Source: Sipunculus nudus (lineage: Eukaryota > Annelida > Sipuncula > Golfingiida > Sipunculidae). From it: a stretch of DNA of 64,000 nucleotides. The stretch spans positions 73,420,401-73,484,400 of the forward strand of contig CM049315.1 of NCBI GenBank assembly GCA_026874595.1, written 5' to 3'. Below are positions 47,871-59,639 of this stretch, in pieces. A program made the translations under genes and the position numbers. Each line of letters begins with the position of its first letter. Position 1 is the first letter of the stretch. The notes under the pieces were generated by a model. The model was not told the origin of the DNA and ran no database searches. It saw only the letters and a list, made by a program, of their open reading frames with translations.

Positions 47871-49152
47871 TGTCGTTAAATCACAGGTGATGCTTGTAAG
47901 ACACTTATAAATACACCTATCACTTTCAGATTAGACTATTGAAATGCATTACTGTATATGGAGTATATCAGGTTTTCTCATCAGTCGAACTTATCGTATT
48001 CAAAACACTGGGGCCAGGATTTTTAACAGAACGTCGCAATCCCCTTTGATTTTTGTGATGAAAGCGTTTAATGTGCAGTATATGCAAAGGAAAGCAATTT
48101 GAAAGAAGAATTGAGACGCCATTAACCAGTGATATTGCCTACTAGATTATGATGTTTGGTATGTTACCTATAGAGAAGGGGGGATTTGGTACGTTATTTT
48201 TCTTGAAAATGTACGATATTTGTGACTGTTGTGTTAAACGTACAGTATATGCATTGGAAAACAATGTGAGGGAAGTTAAGAGAAACGGTGAACTAGTAAT
48301 ATTCCCTACTGGATAATGACGATTGATATGTTACCTAGAGAAAGGGGGATTTGAGATTTTTATTTATTTCCTGAATATTGATTAATTATTTAATTATTTT
48401 AATCATTTAATATCAGTTTGATAGTAATTTATGGTTTCCTAAGACCGTTAAAAATGAATTTTACTTTTGGTCTTTGGACTAATCATTCCTGAACAGAGAT
48501 TATTATGTCTATGTGTTGATATCGATTTTTTCTCAGTACAGTATAATGCGTATTACAGGTATTGTCCGGGACAGGACTGATGCATGTATTTCTGTCTAGC
48601 CGGCGGGCATTTCATTATGTCTATGAAGATAAAAATAAGGAACAATACTTGGAATTTCCATAGAAGTGAAACTTGAAATGCAGATTTAAGATCCTTTCTA
48701 ATATTTGCAGAAAAATGTGATCCTAAACTATAACTGGACACTGGCTACTTTTTGGGCTTTTCAGACAACGTGTGCATGAATTATGTACCAAGAATATGTC
48801 AAGAATAATGTACCCATCCTCCAACAGATGTTGGCCCTGTACACCCATTGGGGAAAATTAACTTGTAAAATTATGTCGATCATTAGGTGTGAAACGGAAA
48901 ATAAAATTATATATACCGCTTCTCCTCGGTGATCCAAGGCATTTAATTATTCCGAAAGTTAAGAATTCTCCAAGTCAGAGCACTTGATCAATGCGAATTT
49001 CATGAAAAAGTTGCGATTTTAAGAACTGTTTCGGCCGATTAAAAGGCACAGACATGAACAGACTTTCTTAAGTGCACAAAGGGATTCCTCTATATGACTG
49101 TCATCATAACACTATACATGCTCTGACCAGTAAATTGTCCTCGGGGAGTTGT

Positions 49153-49217
49153 TGTGCCCACTCAGTGGAGGGTATAAATCAATCATGCCTCGCAATGACT
49201 CGCCTACAGTGGGCACA
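49153..49217. other. Hairpin with 10-bp perfect stem
   Basis: TGTGCCCACT at 49153-49162 and AGTGGGCACA at 49208-49217 with a 45-base loop. Confidence 0.45.
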
Positions 49218-49271
49218 CAGAAAATAATTTAACTCTTAAAGCCAAGCTCCTGTACAGAAAGAACGTTCTAA

Positions 49272-49520
49272 ATCAAGTGCCACCTAAAAAAAACGAATGT
49301 ATGTTACAAAGATCTAAATGGTAAAAGAGAACATCTAAAATGGCAGGAGTTCATGAACATTCTGAGGCTCTTAGCTGAAAATGCATGTGTTGATACACAA
49401 CATGAAAATGAAAGGGTAGAGAGGGCCTTGCTGGTGGGGAAAAGGGTACGCTACCTGTTCACCGTCAGGGATTCAAATGAATGGTATCAGGGTAGGGTTA
49501 CATTCCATGTATATCCCTAA
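49272..49520 (+). CDS. Tudor-like ORF fragment, unknown protein
   Basis: An 82-codon open frame without its own upstream ATG reads YKDLNGKREHLKWQEFMNIL then LVGKRVRYLFTVRDSNEWYQ GRV. The pattern GKxVxHxFxxxxxxxWYxGxV is that of spindlin/Tudor-like domains. It may be an internal exon (a donor-like GGTAGG lies inside the last codons) or a relic of a mobile-element gene. No neighbours could be joined to it. Confidence 0.4.
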   Translation: MKCHLKKTNVCYKDLNGKREHLKWQEFMNILRLLAENACVDTQHENERVERALLVGKRVRYLFTVRDSNEWYQGRVTFHVYP

Positions 49521-50780
49521 ATGTCTTATTTTGTTCACCTGGTTAACTGTAGATTTTAACCAAGCCACCTAGTTGATTGCCTCCTTAATTTACTTCTTTT
49601 TTATTTCATATATGCAGCTTTTGTTTAGATCCCCTTTACAACCCCTTGTTACACCTTTTAATAAAGTTTTAACATATTGTTATCGATTTACATTTTATTT
49701 TCATAGCGTAATTGTATCTCTCAAGTCTCTCTCTGTAAAAATTCAAACTCCCACTCTTCCCTTTCTTTCTTCGAAGCACTTTCTCTTCTCAAAAGTACTT
49801 GTCTTTTGTGCCACTACCTGATTTTGTTAAATGCAGTCTTTTTACATTTGTTAAACATTTCATGTTAGAACGTTGGTGTTTATACATTGGTGTTCTCCTC
49901 GAGGCCTGATAAAATTGGATAGCTTTAATATTTTATTATTTAGATTTTTATGATTATTGATGACTAATTATACTTTAAATAGATATAGATATAGATATAA
50001 TTTTTATTATGTCCTATTCTTGACTGAATCTGCTGAAGATAATATAGATATGTATATAGATGATGATAAGTGATTTTATATAAAAATGATTTTATTGATT
50101 ATAGCTATATATCATTTCAAATTTGAAGAAAGTGTTTTTGGATCGACATATAATTCACCCAGAAGGCGAGCAAAAGTTCGTGGACAGTATGAACACGGGG
50201 GAACCATAAACTTAACGCAAGTAGTAATATTGAGGGTTTTATACCACCGGGGTCACTACGGTCATTGGCCTAGGTACGGTCAGTATCCTGCGTGCGGTCA
50301 GTGTGCCTAGGGAGGGTCACCTTCCAGTCACACGCTGTGAGAAATGGGTGGATTTTACAAGTTTGTCCACCAGGGCCTTATCGGAAAACACCCAGCAAAC
50401 CAAACGCTCTGAAAAACAAAATCTGACTGGTTCAGCGTGTAAACATAGATGGCTGTGCCCATCCGGAGCTCGTTGTGCGGCACTGCAAAAGAGCAAATTT
50501 GCAAACAGTAGGAGATAACTAACCGCAGGCGGCACCAGCAAGATAATATAGAGACTGGCCTGACGAGGGGGTTTGAAAAAAGTCTGTGCTACCAAGCTGT
50601 GCAAATCGACCAAGAACATCCGATACCTACAACATGATTGTTTAAATAATACGCAGGAGAGAGACAGCACCGCATGGTGACCAAACCTGACGGACACCGC
50701 GGTTTCATGCAGCGGTTACACGAAGCGAATAGATGAGCACAGCGTTACCGCTGCTCTTTGAGCGTACACAAGGCTGTTAC

Positions 50781-51078
50781 CCTAAACTTCCTTGTGGCGG
50801 GTCTCACCAAATTTGTTTTGATCGCTGCTTTGGTCTGTTGAAGAGAGCCTTCAAGAGGACTCCAGTGTCTTCACTATATCGAGAACAGTGCCCACCTAAT
50901 CTCAGCGCATCTGTTTGGTACTGAGGATGGCAACTCCCTGGTGCCAGTGAGTGACTGGCAGAATCATCTGCAGAATCATCTGCTTCAAGACCTTCCCTGG
51001 TATCAAGAGATATCATTTCATGCATGCTCAATAGCTTTATTGATAAAAATCCTTTTCAATCTAACCATAATAAGTTGA
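50781..51078 (+). pseudogene. Transposase-like fragment with a frameshift
   Basis: Frame 1 reads LPCGGSHQICFDRCFGLLKR, then AFKRTPVSSL; frame 2 (from 50917) reads GTEDGNSLVPVSDWQNHL. Together they look like the C-terminal part of a large invertebrate protein family that I associate from memory with DUF7869-type transposases (CFGLLKRxFRRT ... EDG..LVP.YDWQ). The frame break at about 50920 and missing upstream half mark it as dead. Confidence 0.45.
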
Positions 51079-51867
51079 GAAATGTTAAATATTATTTTTC
51101 ATTATTTTCGTCTATAATAATAGCAGCTTCCTTCTTTGAGGTTGTTAGTTCATCCTCGGGCAATATCTTGTGAAACCATTCCATGAAAGCTGAAACAAAC
51201 GCAGGCCAATAATTCCTGTTAATCTCTAAAGTAGACATATTATATAAGGCTTTTATTACAGTAACTTTTCACTGATGTTAAAGTAGGATAATATTAATTT
51301 CATTAGACAGGGTTTTATTTCGGATAAAATTAAATGGTCTATAGTTTGTAGTCAGTACCACTTTTTCTCAGGATTTGAGTTCATGGTTGTAACAGGACGA
51401 AGTTCGTTTTATAACAGACAAAGATCGAGCGGCAGTTAATTGTTCCTGATGTTTGGCATCAAGTACGAATAGGCAACAACATGTGTTGCACGAGATCATG
51501 TTGTGTTTCTGGCCGTCCTGCCTGGTAAATGTAGACACGGGGGAATTCTTTTTTTCTAAATAGTTCCATTTATTTCTCCGGGATTAATGGCTCTGTATTC
51601 CATAGCTGTGATTATATGTATAGGGTTCTGCCTTCCGTGACACATGAACAATGGAAACCAACTTTTACTTATTCTTTCAGAATAAAAAAAAAAACTGTAT
51701 AAAGTAGCCCTAGTTTGGGCTACCCGGTAAATGTGCAATATTCTGATATTTGTAGATAGATACTTAATTCTTTTTTTTTTTTTTTTTTGCTGTATGTGTG
51801 GTTCCTTTAATATCCTTCTACCGATTACTAAACAGACATAACAGCAAACTGGGTCAATAATCAACGC

Positions 51868-51950
51868 CAGCTGTGACACTGAAATCTACAAGCTTGGTCA
51901 TGGGAACGTGTAAATTTTAGTGTCCTGGATGAGAAGTACTGAAGGAAGAG
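51868..51950 (+). repeat. Dispersed repeat R2, copy 2 (diverged)
   Basis: ccagctgtgacactgaaat matches R2 exactly; the rest is diverged. Confidence 0.5.
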
Positions 51951-54500
51951 TTCGTTTACATGAACCGGAGAAATTTTCTCTAAGTCTCCTGCTTCCATGT
52001 TATTAAAATGCGTCTTGCTGCGTATCCCCGTTGTAAAAAGAAAAAAAAATCCACTCCTAGTAATAAAGATGGCTAACAAAAACAACAACCAATGTTACAA
52101 CATTTACATCGTCAAGAGAAGTCAAGCAAACAAGTGTTATGTTCCTGTAAAATTCCATGAAGGACTTGTTTTGTTTTGCTGGGTGAACGACAGATGGCGG
52201 TGCACGCTGGTGCCCGTTGTCTTGTTCCTTTTGTGTCCTATCAACAGCACACTTATTCCTGTATATGATACTCGCATGTTAAATATGTAATAAAATCGAG
52301 GACAATACTACGTTGTACATTTGGAAATATTGTATGAAATTAAAATACATGTATAATTAATCTAGTTCCATTTTTTGGCGTTGTTGTTTTCATTTCCCCA
52401 TGATAGCATGGTCACATTTTATTTAACATGTTATAAATACATGTGACCCATGGGTCATGTTGCCCATTTCTCTTCATCTCATTGATCAGTTTTTTTTCTG
52501 TTTATATGCAGCGTGAGAGAAGGCTTTTATGAACAAGACTTTGCTGTGAGATTTAGTGTTTCACAGTACTGTCCGCAGTTTGCTTAAAACTTGGGTCAAT
52601 TACTTATATAATATTCTGAGTTCTGTGTGTGCCATCAAATTCAAAGTCCCACTAGTGACTTATTAGATAATTATTAGGTAATTATAACTGACTGGACAGG
52701 GTGGTGATTACTGTTTTAACACTTACTAAGATAATTACAAATATTTTATATAAGGGACAATCATAATTGGTTTACAAAGTTGAAAGTCCTTAATTATGTT
52801 CATGGTAAATAACTTGGCATTTATCCTATCCATATGGTAGAATATACTATAATTTCTTTATAAACATCTTCATCGGTGTAAACTAAAAACAGGTGAAATA
52901 TGAGTGCTATTTTTAACCATAAATCACATATGCTAGAGTGTCTCACTTGTGAGATTGTGTATACATCATTTAACCGAGGTCTCCAGCTTCTAATTGTACT
53001 GAAGTCCCTACGAGTCAATGTAAGATGTGTCCGAACAGGCTGGCTTTTACAAAAAACAATGACAACTTGTTGGAACTTTGCTAATCTCTATGTTAGTATT
53101 TCTGGCACATATTGATTATAACTACATCATAGCCCTGAATGGCTACATCAACAGTGATCAGCTGGTTCTATGTGTATACATTTATACCACCAGGGAAAAT
53201 TATGTACAGTTTTAAATACTGGGTACCTTGATATTCAGATTAGTGTATTCTAAGCAATAGATTACTCACATGGAGGATCATTTTTTTCTAAATTGCAGTC
53301 GATTGGGGAGGAGGAGGATAGCTTGGTTCCCCAACCACCACAAAAAAGTTTAAATAACTAAAGTTCTAATAACTCTGGTCCATCTGCATCCTCCCGTCTA
53401 AGTAATCTAAAACGTTCATCTAATAGTCGAATGGGAAAGAGAACAGACAACACGGAAAACTTTTATCATCCTAAAAGGACTACCCTCGGAAATGTCCTTG
53501 CACCAATGCCTACCAGTACCGGTTGTGAGTACACTCTTTACCTAGGAGTAACACATACACTGGGCAAGTGTATTTTATAGGCCCCTCGCAACAATTTGTT
53601 ATTCAACTAGTTCAGGTTAAGCACATCCATTGCTTTTCCAATCATTCTGTGATATTTGTTGTAAAAGTTTAACAGGCTGGTCACTTCAATTTGATCAGAA
53701 CCTTTCTTCTTGTACTCTACAGCAGTATTGCTCATTCGTTTAGTTCTCAGAGATGGAGGAGTTTACGGTCTCTGCTGGAATAGTAACTGTCGCAGCATGC
53801 AGGTGTTCTCATGTAACTTAAAACTGCCAAAAGTATGTCCAGTAAGTAAATTGTATATTAAATGTTAAGGTGTTTGAGAAACCAACATAGATGCTACTGC
53901 TTTAGCAGGGCTGTGATTTGGACGGCAGGACTCCCCAGGGTAGTCTCGAGTTATTTAATTTAATATATGTGATGAACTCAACTCGAGTCAACACTGTCAA
54001 GGAATGGAATGCCTGTTTATACATTTTGTATATTCCTTAGTTGAGCGATAAATGACCTTGTTTTTTGCCAATGATATGGTTAATTGTGCAGATACTATAA
54101 GTTGACTTGAGCAGCAGATAAATCTGTTGCAATAGTTTTTGTAAAAAGATAAGGTTGTAAACGTGCAAACTCAGTTTATCAAATGGGAATGAATACTGAT
54201 TTGTGATGAGACCTAATAGGTTGTTTCCAGCACCCGAAATGCAAGGAACAGTTCAGGGTGCCAGTGATCTTATTGACAGAAGTTGCCTTGACCTCGGTAG
54301 GACTTTTTTAATACTTTGAAGTCTCTTCCCGAGTATATGAATACAAAGGATAATATTTTATTATAAAAAATTGTAATGCTGATTAGGTTATAGTTAAATT
54401 TTAAAGTTATCACAGCTGTCTCATAGTAAGCACCCCATTTTACCACAATCGTAAACACTTCGTGGATCATTCTTTTATGTAGTAATCTTTCAAATACAGC
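51950..54500. other. Gene-free stretch
   Basis: No supported gene. The 97-codon plus ORF at 51997-52290 has ordinary composition but no motif. Confidence 0.4.
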
Positions 54501-54502
54501 CA

Positions 54503-54504
<2 letters not shown>

Positions 54505-54562
<58 letters not shown>
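54505..54562. repeat. (AT)n microsatellite
   Basis: Nearly pure AT run just before a tRNA-like repeat. Confidence 0.9.
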
Positions 54563-54639
54563 GTATATTATATATACATATATTATATATATGGATGAAT
54601 AGCCATGCTTGTTCATTGTTTACAGATAGCACTGGTATA

Positions 54640-54725
54640 CACAGAAAAGTCGGTTCACTGACGGTGGGAATCGAACCCACGATCTTCAGATTTCCGGTCG
54701 GTGATCTTGCCTCTTGGATATGCCA
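54640..54725 (-). repeat. tRNA-derived SINE-like head
   Basis: On the minus strand GTGGGTTCGATTCCCAC makes a perfect T-arm with box B, preceded by a variable-loop-like AAGATC. The anticodon arm does not pair, so this is a tRNA-like repeat and not a working tRNA. Confidence 0.5.
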
Positions 54726-54877
54726 GATTCCCTTCCTCTCTCTATATTTGCATACTTTTATAGGAACCAGCGAAATGACGTCAGGGTAGTAATCATTTTA
54801 ATTTACATATATAAACGTTTTAAAAATGAACACCCTGTATGATCTGAGCCAGCTATTACCAACTCGCCCTATACCAG

Positions 54878-55490
54878 GTGACTTTTTGCGGATACCAGGG
54901 AGCAGACATGAAACAAGTCCAGGTCGGCCCGACCCAAGCACCATCACAAGCAGTGTCTACAATATCTGGGGTGTCAAGTGAGGCCAACCCCAGTATGTCG
55001 GAGTCTAGCACCAACAGGCAACCCCGTGACCCACCCCGAATTCCGAAGGGCAGAGAGAGTGCCACACAACCAACCATTGACTGTCTAGCTGCCTCCAAAG
55101 GGGACCCCACAGCGGTCCACAGTGTAAAGACCAAGGTTGTGGCCACCAACCTAAATCTAGGTCAGACAAAAGCAAAGATCTCCTCCACCCACCAGGCCAC
55201 CCATCGCATGGTGGCTGAGACCGGCAAAATACGAAAAGTCTGCAGCCGATGCTCTACTGGGTAAGTCCTTCCAGGCCATTGAGGAATCAACCGAGACAGT
55301 GGTGGATGCCTCGAAAAGTTTCCCACTGATCCAAGCCCTATAGTAGATAGCAAGCGACTGCTATCAGCTCAGATGAGAGCACAGATTAAGCAGTTCAGTG
55401 GGATGATGCAGATGATGGAGCTGCATTGCAGATTCCCCGGCTTGTCAGCCCCCGCCCAGGAGGAACCCCGCACAAAAGGTGTCCCTACAT
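54878..55490 (+). pseudogene. gag/ORF1-like fragment, broken
   Basis: First frame 54878-55264: hydrophilic, Ser/Thr/Pro-rich (QAPSQAVSTISGVSSEANPS). A second frame continues with ADALLGKSFQAIEESTETVV and a third with VDSKRLLSAQMRAQIKQFSG MMQMME, helical text. The three pieces in row with stops between them look like one decayed ORF of about 200 codons. Composition fits a retroelement gag or LINE ORF1, but no CCHC knuckle was seen, so a host exon is also possible. Confidence 0.35.
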
Positions 55491-56235
55491 GGTGGGGAAT
55501 GTTTTTTACATAGTCAAAAGGAATGCATTTGTTAAGCAAACAACAACGCCAATGTAATGTGAATGAAAGGTTATACAATTCTTTATAAATGCAAAAAATG
55601 CGTGAAGTGCAGAAAATAATCGATGATTCTGAAACGAAATTGCCCGAAGCGCAGACATTTTTTTTTTATAGAATGTGAGGCTTAGTGTTACATGAAGTAT
55701 ATACAAAAAATATCAAATAAATGACGGGCAAAATGAAATGTTGCCTACTTGTATTAAAATTGCTATACACAGGTGACAGCTACACGAGCCTGCAGTATTT
55801 GTTCAGAGTAGGAGGTAACACCCTAAGCAGGATAATACTTTATAATGTTCTGAAAGACAAGTAAGACACTTTAAGATGTGTAGTTCTATATGATGTTTTT
55901 GCAGATTAATCGGAGAAGATCAAACAAAGACCATTTTAATTTAAAAGAACTTTTTATTGAAAAAAAGGACTTGGAGGTTCCCCTGGATAAAGAAAGGACA
56001 GACGGACGGAAACTGGGTATATACCATAATTCGTTCCGTCATTGTAGGGCGTATAAAAAATGTGGATAAAAATATCGTTTTTTTGCGAAAAGATGCAAGT
56101 TTAAACGATTATTTTCTTCGGTTAATTTGAAGTGAATGTAAGGTTAAAAGTCGAGGACAAATATTAAGAGAAATATTGAAAATGGAACAAATATTGTGTA
56201 GTCAAACACTTGGTATTATGTAGATTAAAAGATTT

Positions 56236-56536
56236 AAGCTGCGTGTCCACTTGTGCGGTACGGATACAAATGCGGATGCGTTTTATATCGCGCATATGGA
56301 ATAAAGGAGTGGGTACACTAATGCGATGCGGAGTGCGTGCGGAAACGGACACGTTTTTTGAAAACCGGACATTGTAGCCGCGGATAAGGAAACGTATGCA
56401 GAAACGTACCACTTTGTAGAGGTGAAAGTGAGTGAAAGACCTAAAAACGCACTGACAAACAAATTTAATGGGCAAACACACACAAAATATCTGCATACGT
56501 ATCCGCACCTCATTCGTACAAGTGGACACGCGGCTT
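56236..56536. mobile_element. 301-bp MITE with AAGCYGCGTGTCCACTTGT ends
   Basis: Inverted ends AAGCTGCGTGTCCACTTGTG and CGTACAAGTGGACACGCGGC-TT, then inverted GGATAC/GTATCC. The interior carries many GCGGA/TGCGG words. Flanks gattt / gatct may be an imperfect 5-bp duplication. Confidence 0.65.
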
Positions 56537-56554
56537 GATCTGTTGTGCAGATTC

Positions 56555-56725
56555 AGTGTCACGTGGTTCATTTGAACAACTCGCCGCGGCACAGGTCATG
56601 AGGTGTACTTTCCCTCCAGGGCACTGAAATTAACAACACTCACCAGACTCGGCTTGTACATTTCAGTGCCACAGCTGGTCTTGTTTACTGATCCTGCTTT
56701 GAAGGTTTACATAGAAGTTGAATTA
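56555..56725 (-). repeat. Dispersed repeat R2, copy 3 (inverted)
   Basis: Reverse complement of 44820-45000 with few differences; starts 20 bp from the MITE at 56236-56536. Confidence 0.7.
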
Positions 56726-57714
56726 AAAAAATATTTGAGGTGGCACCTCGAGCACGCATTCCAGAATATAGGGGACTTTTAATTATTTCATTGTTCATAT
56801 TCTATTTTGGTTCTGAATAGCTGCAAACTCACTTGAAAATCATTTTTCCCTACTATATATTGTGTTCGTGGTCTCTGTGAAATGGCTAGAAGGGGCAAAC
56901 GGTCCACTAATAGCCCCATGAACAGCATGTAAAGAAACGTTCAGTCATGTTATCAGTATAGGCTCCGGGTTATTTCTAATACTACAAAAACTTGACCCAG
57001 TGATAAGCAAACTAATAACCATGAACTAGATAAGTATCACCCTACTCATATTACTGACAAGTATAAAATCTTTATTTATGTACCATCAATGGAACGAATA
57101 TTTTTCTTAACCAACTTTTTGGCCCCCAAATCGAGAAAATGACCATATGGCATGGTCATTGAAGGCTTTCCTCGTCAAATGATTACAGAAACAGGTCTTG
57201 AAAAAAATCCCCTTAGTGAACTTCTTAATTTCTCCCATGCGTTTGCAAATTAAAACCATGGTTTACTAGTTCCCGAAGTTTATAGTATGGAACTAATGAA
57301 TCAGTACTAACATTGTTAAAGCTACAGTCCAATTATTCGATGACACGTCTACAAAAATACACAAAAAGTACTTCTCACGGCAACAGGTATAACTCAATAA
57401 AGAGGGGCCTGCGTTTGAAAAAAAAATCCCCATTTAAGACCAATGACTGGATAAACGTTTTAAATACTTTCGTAATACTACCAACGGGGAAGTGCCCCAC
57501 TCTTTAACTTGCCTAATAAGTTGTGTTTTTCAGTCAATCATATAATTTCAAAGCGAAAGTCAAAATAGAAAAATAATAAATTAATAAAAGTCATGACTCT
57601 CAGGCACCGCCCGCATCAATTTTAAACCCCTGCATCAACATTTTTTTATTTTGTTTTCAATAGAAACTTACCAATTTTGAGCTGCAGCCGCTCGGATATT
57701 TCTTTCAAAAAGAT

Positions 57715-57800
57715 AAAATCCATGGGTGTATGCAAGGGGGGGTCGTGAGGGTCGTACGACCCCCCCAAAATATTCAAAAGGTCCACATTTTTTCCAATGA
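57715..57800. mobile_element. hAT-like fragment with G/C palindrome
   Basis: GGGGGTCGT ... TACGACCCCCC forms a stem at about 57736-57768, next to catgggtgtatgcaagg, a variant hAT-like end. Confidence 0.4.
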
Positions 57801-58458
57801 CATCTTTTCCAAGGGCTTTTTTCACAATGACATAAATTAAAAAGCATTGATCAGGTACCAGCAATGAGTCCAAAGACCTTGCATATTGCATGACGTAAAT
57901 CTATCCCAAATCCAGCAGTTCTTAAACTGAGCCATCCGCTTCAGGCTGGTGGCACTAATTGTGGAAACTGGCGCAACAGCCCCCCCCCCCCCCCCTTAAA
58001 ATCGGTTCAACAAATTTTTAGGGCCACCCAATTTCGTACATTGTCAGGGCGTACCTAGACCTTTTGTAAAATAAACTCATCAAATTGTATTTGTAAGGCG
58101 CAGGCCCTAGTTAAAACTGTTACAATTAAGTACTAGTATAGGATGACACTCTCTTGTAGCTATGTTGGACAAACAAAAGGCTCATTGGAACTTGCTGCCC
58201 AAGCATAGGTCATGTCGTGTTTTGCATGGGGCAAGACAGTCCTGATGGTTAGACATAATATACCGGTTTTGTGATTGGTTCAGGTAACGTCAGTGTGTTG
58301 TGTTGAATTTCGCCATGGTTTATCTAACTTAAGTCACATTCAGAACGTCAACATGTGATCTCCAGAAAACTGAATAAAATGTATCCTTTCTATACTTAAA
58401 CATCACTGATTTTAAATGAATCTTAATAATTTGATCGAATAGACACGTACATTACCAA

Positions 58459-58500
58459 CAGGCGCGGATCCAGGAATCCCCACCCTCCCGGATCCGGACC
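58459..58500 (+). mobile_element. hAT-like MITE end fragment
   Basis: CAGGCGCGGATCCAGGAATC equals the terminus of the MITE at 3548; a second end was not found. Confidence 0.45.
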
Positions 58501-58784
58501 TGACCCATCGTCAATGATTCTCACCCCTGAGGCAAAGTAGTTCTAACTCTATATGCATAGGCAAAACAAGGAGAAACTGAGGCTTTGTATTTTTTAACAA
58601 CAACATTGGACCTGTGACCTAGGCTAGCTTGCTTTTGCCTTCTTGATCAAAAGTTTAAGCCCCTTTATGCACAACTGTTGAACACAATGCAGAACAGGAT
58701 AAGAACATCTTTGGAAAACTATTGGTCACAAGTAGCTTACCTGGTTTTGGCGCCTGTGTACAGCCTGTATATATATATTGATTG

Positions 58785-59630
58785 TGTTACGGAACCTAAT
58801 AACAACAGATCACGTAGTCGTGACGAGCATAAGTTTTGTTACGGAGATAAATAAAAATCAGATTCTGTAACACTAGGCAGCTTGAAATGTCAAGGGGAAT
58901 GAATAAAGAAGTCAGTGGTTTTTTGTTAACAAATAATTATAATTTATGCTTTAAACAATCCTGACATTAAAATACACTAAATCAATACAATTACACAGTA
59001 AAACAATAAAAATGTACAGTACCAGAGTGTCCGGATCCTAGGCTTTTCTGGATAGCACCACTGTCACAGCTCAACAAGTCCTTTAGAACATATAATCCGG
59101 ATGAACAGTTCACGTAAATCTTCTCAGAGAATAATAGTCCAATTCAATCCCGGAATCAGTCCGTTGTAATCCAAAAGTGAAGTTCTGGTAATAGTCCCAA
59201 AGGCAAACTGATGACTGAATAAAATCTGTTACAAAGTTCGAAGAATATCTATAAGTGCTGCAATTATCCGAAAGGTCCACAAACTGACTCACACTCTTCC
59301 ATGTCCGCTGGAATATTTCTCTCACCTTCTCTCCCGGCTCTAAACACAGCCCCTTATTTATAACTTTTTATCTGAAAGTACTAGAAATGGAAAATCCCAA
59401 AGAACAATACACACCACTTACAGGAACAGACTTGAACCATCTAGAACAAAGAACGCTGTGTTTCTACACTTCAGACCCTACATGCGGGCCGGCCGGGTCG
59501 CGCGTCTCCCATTGCAACAGACGATGCCTACCTAATAGACACATGCAACACTCCTACGCACAATAAACCAGGGCCTGCCTTATACGAATCAGAATGTCAA
59601 CAGCGCACAATAAAAGAGACACCTGTAACA
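58785..59630 (-). mobile_element. Solo LTR D (846 bp)
   Basis: TGTTACGGAACC to CACCTGTAACA on plus, flanked by perfect ATTG (58781-58784, 59631-59634). On the minus strand TATAAATA lies at 59362-59355 before GGGGCTGTG. The AATAAA of the other copies is changed here. No ORF inside is shared with the others. Confidence 0.85.
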
Positions 59631-59639
59631 ATTGAGAAA

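Noticed and set aside
54650-54720. Functional tRNA gene
   Set aside because: T-arm is good but the anticodon arm does not pair; more likely a SINE head.
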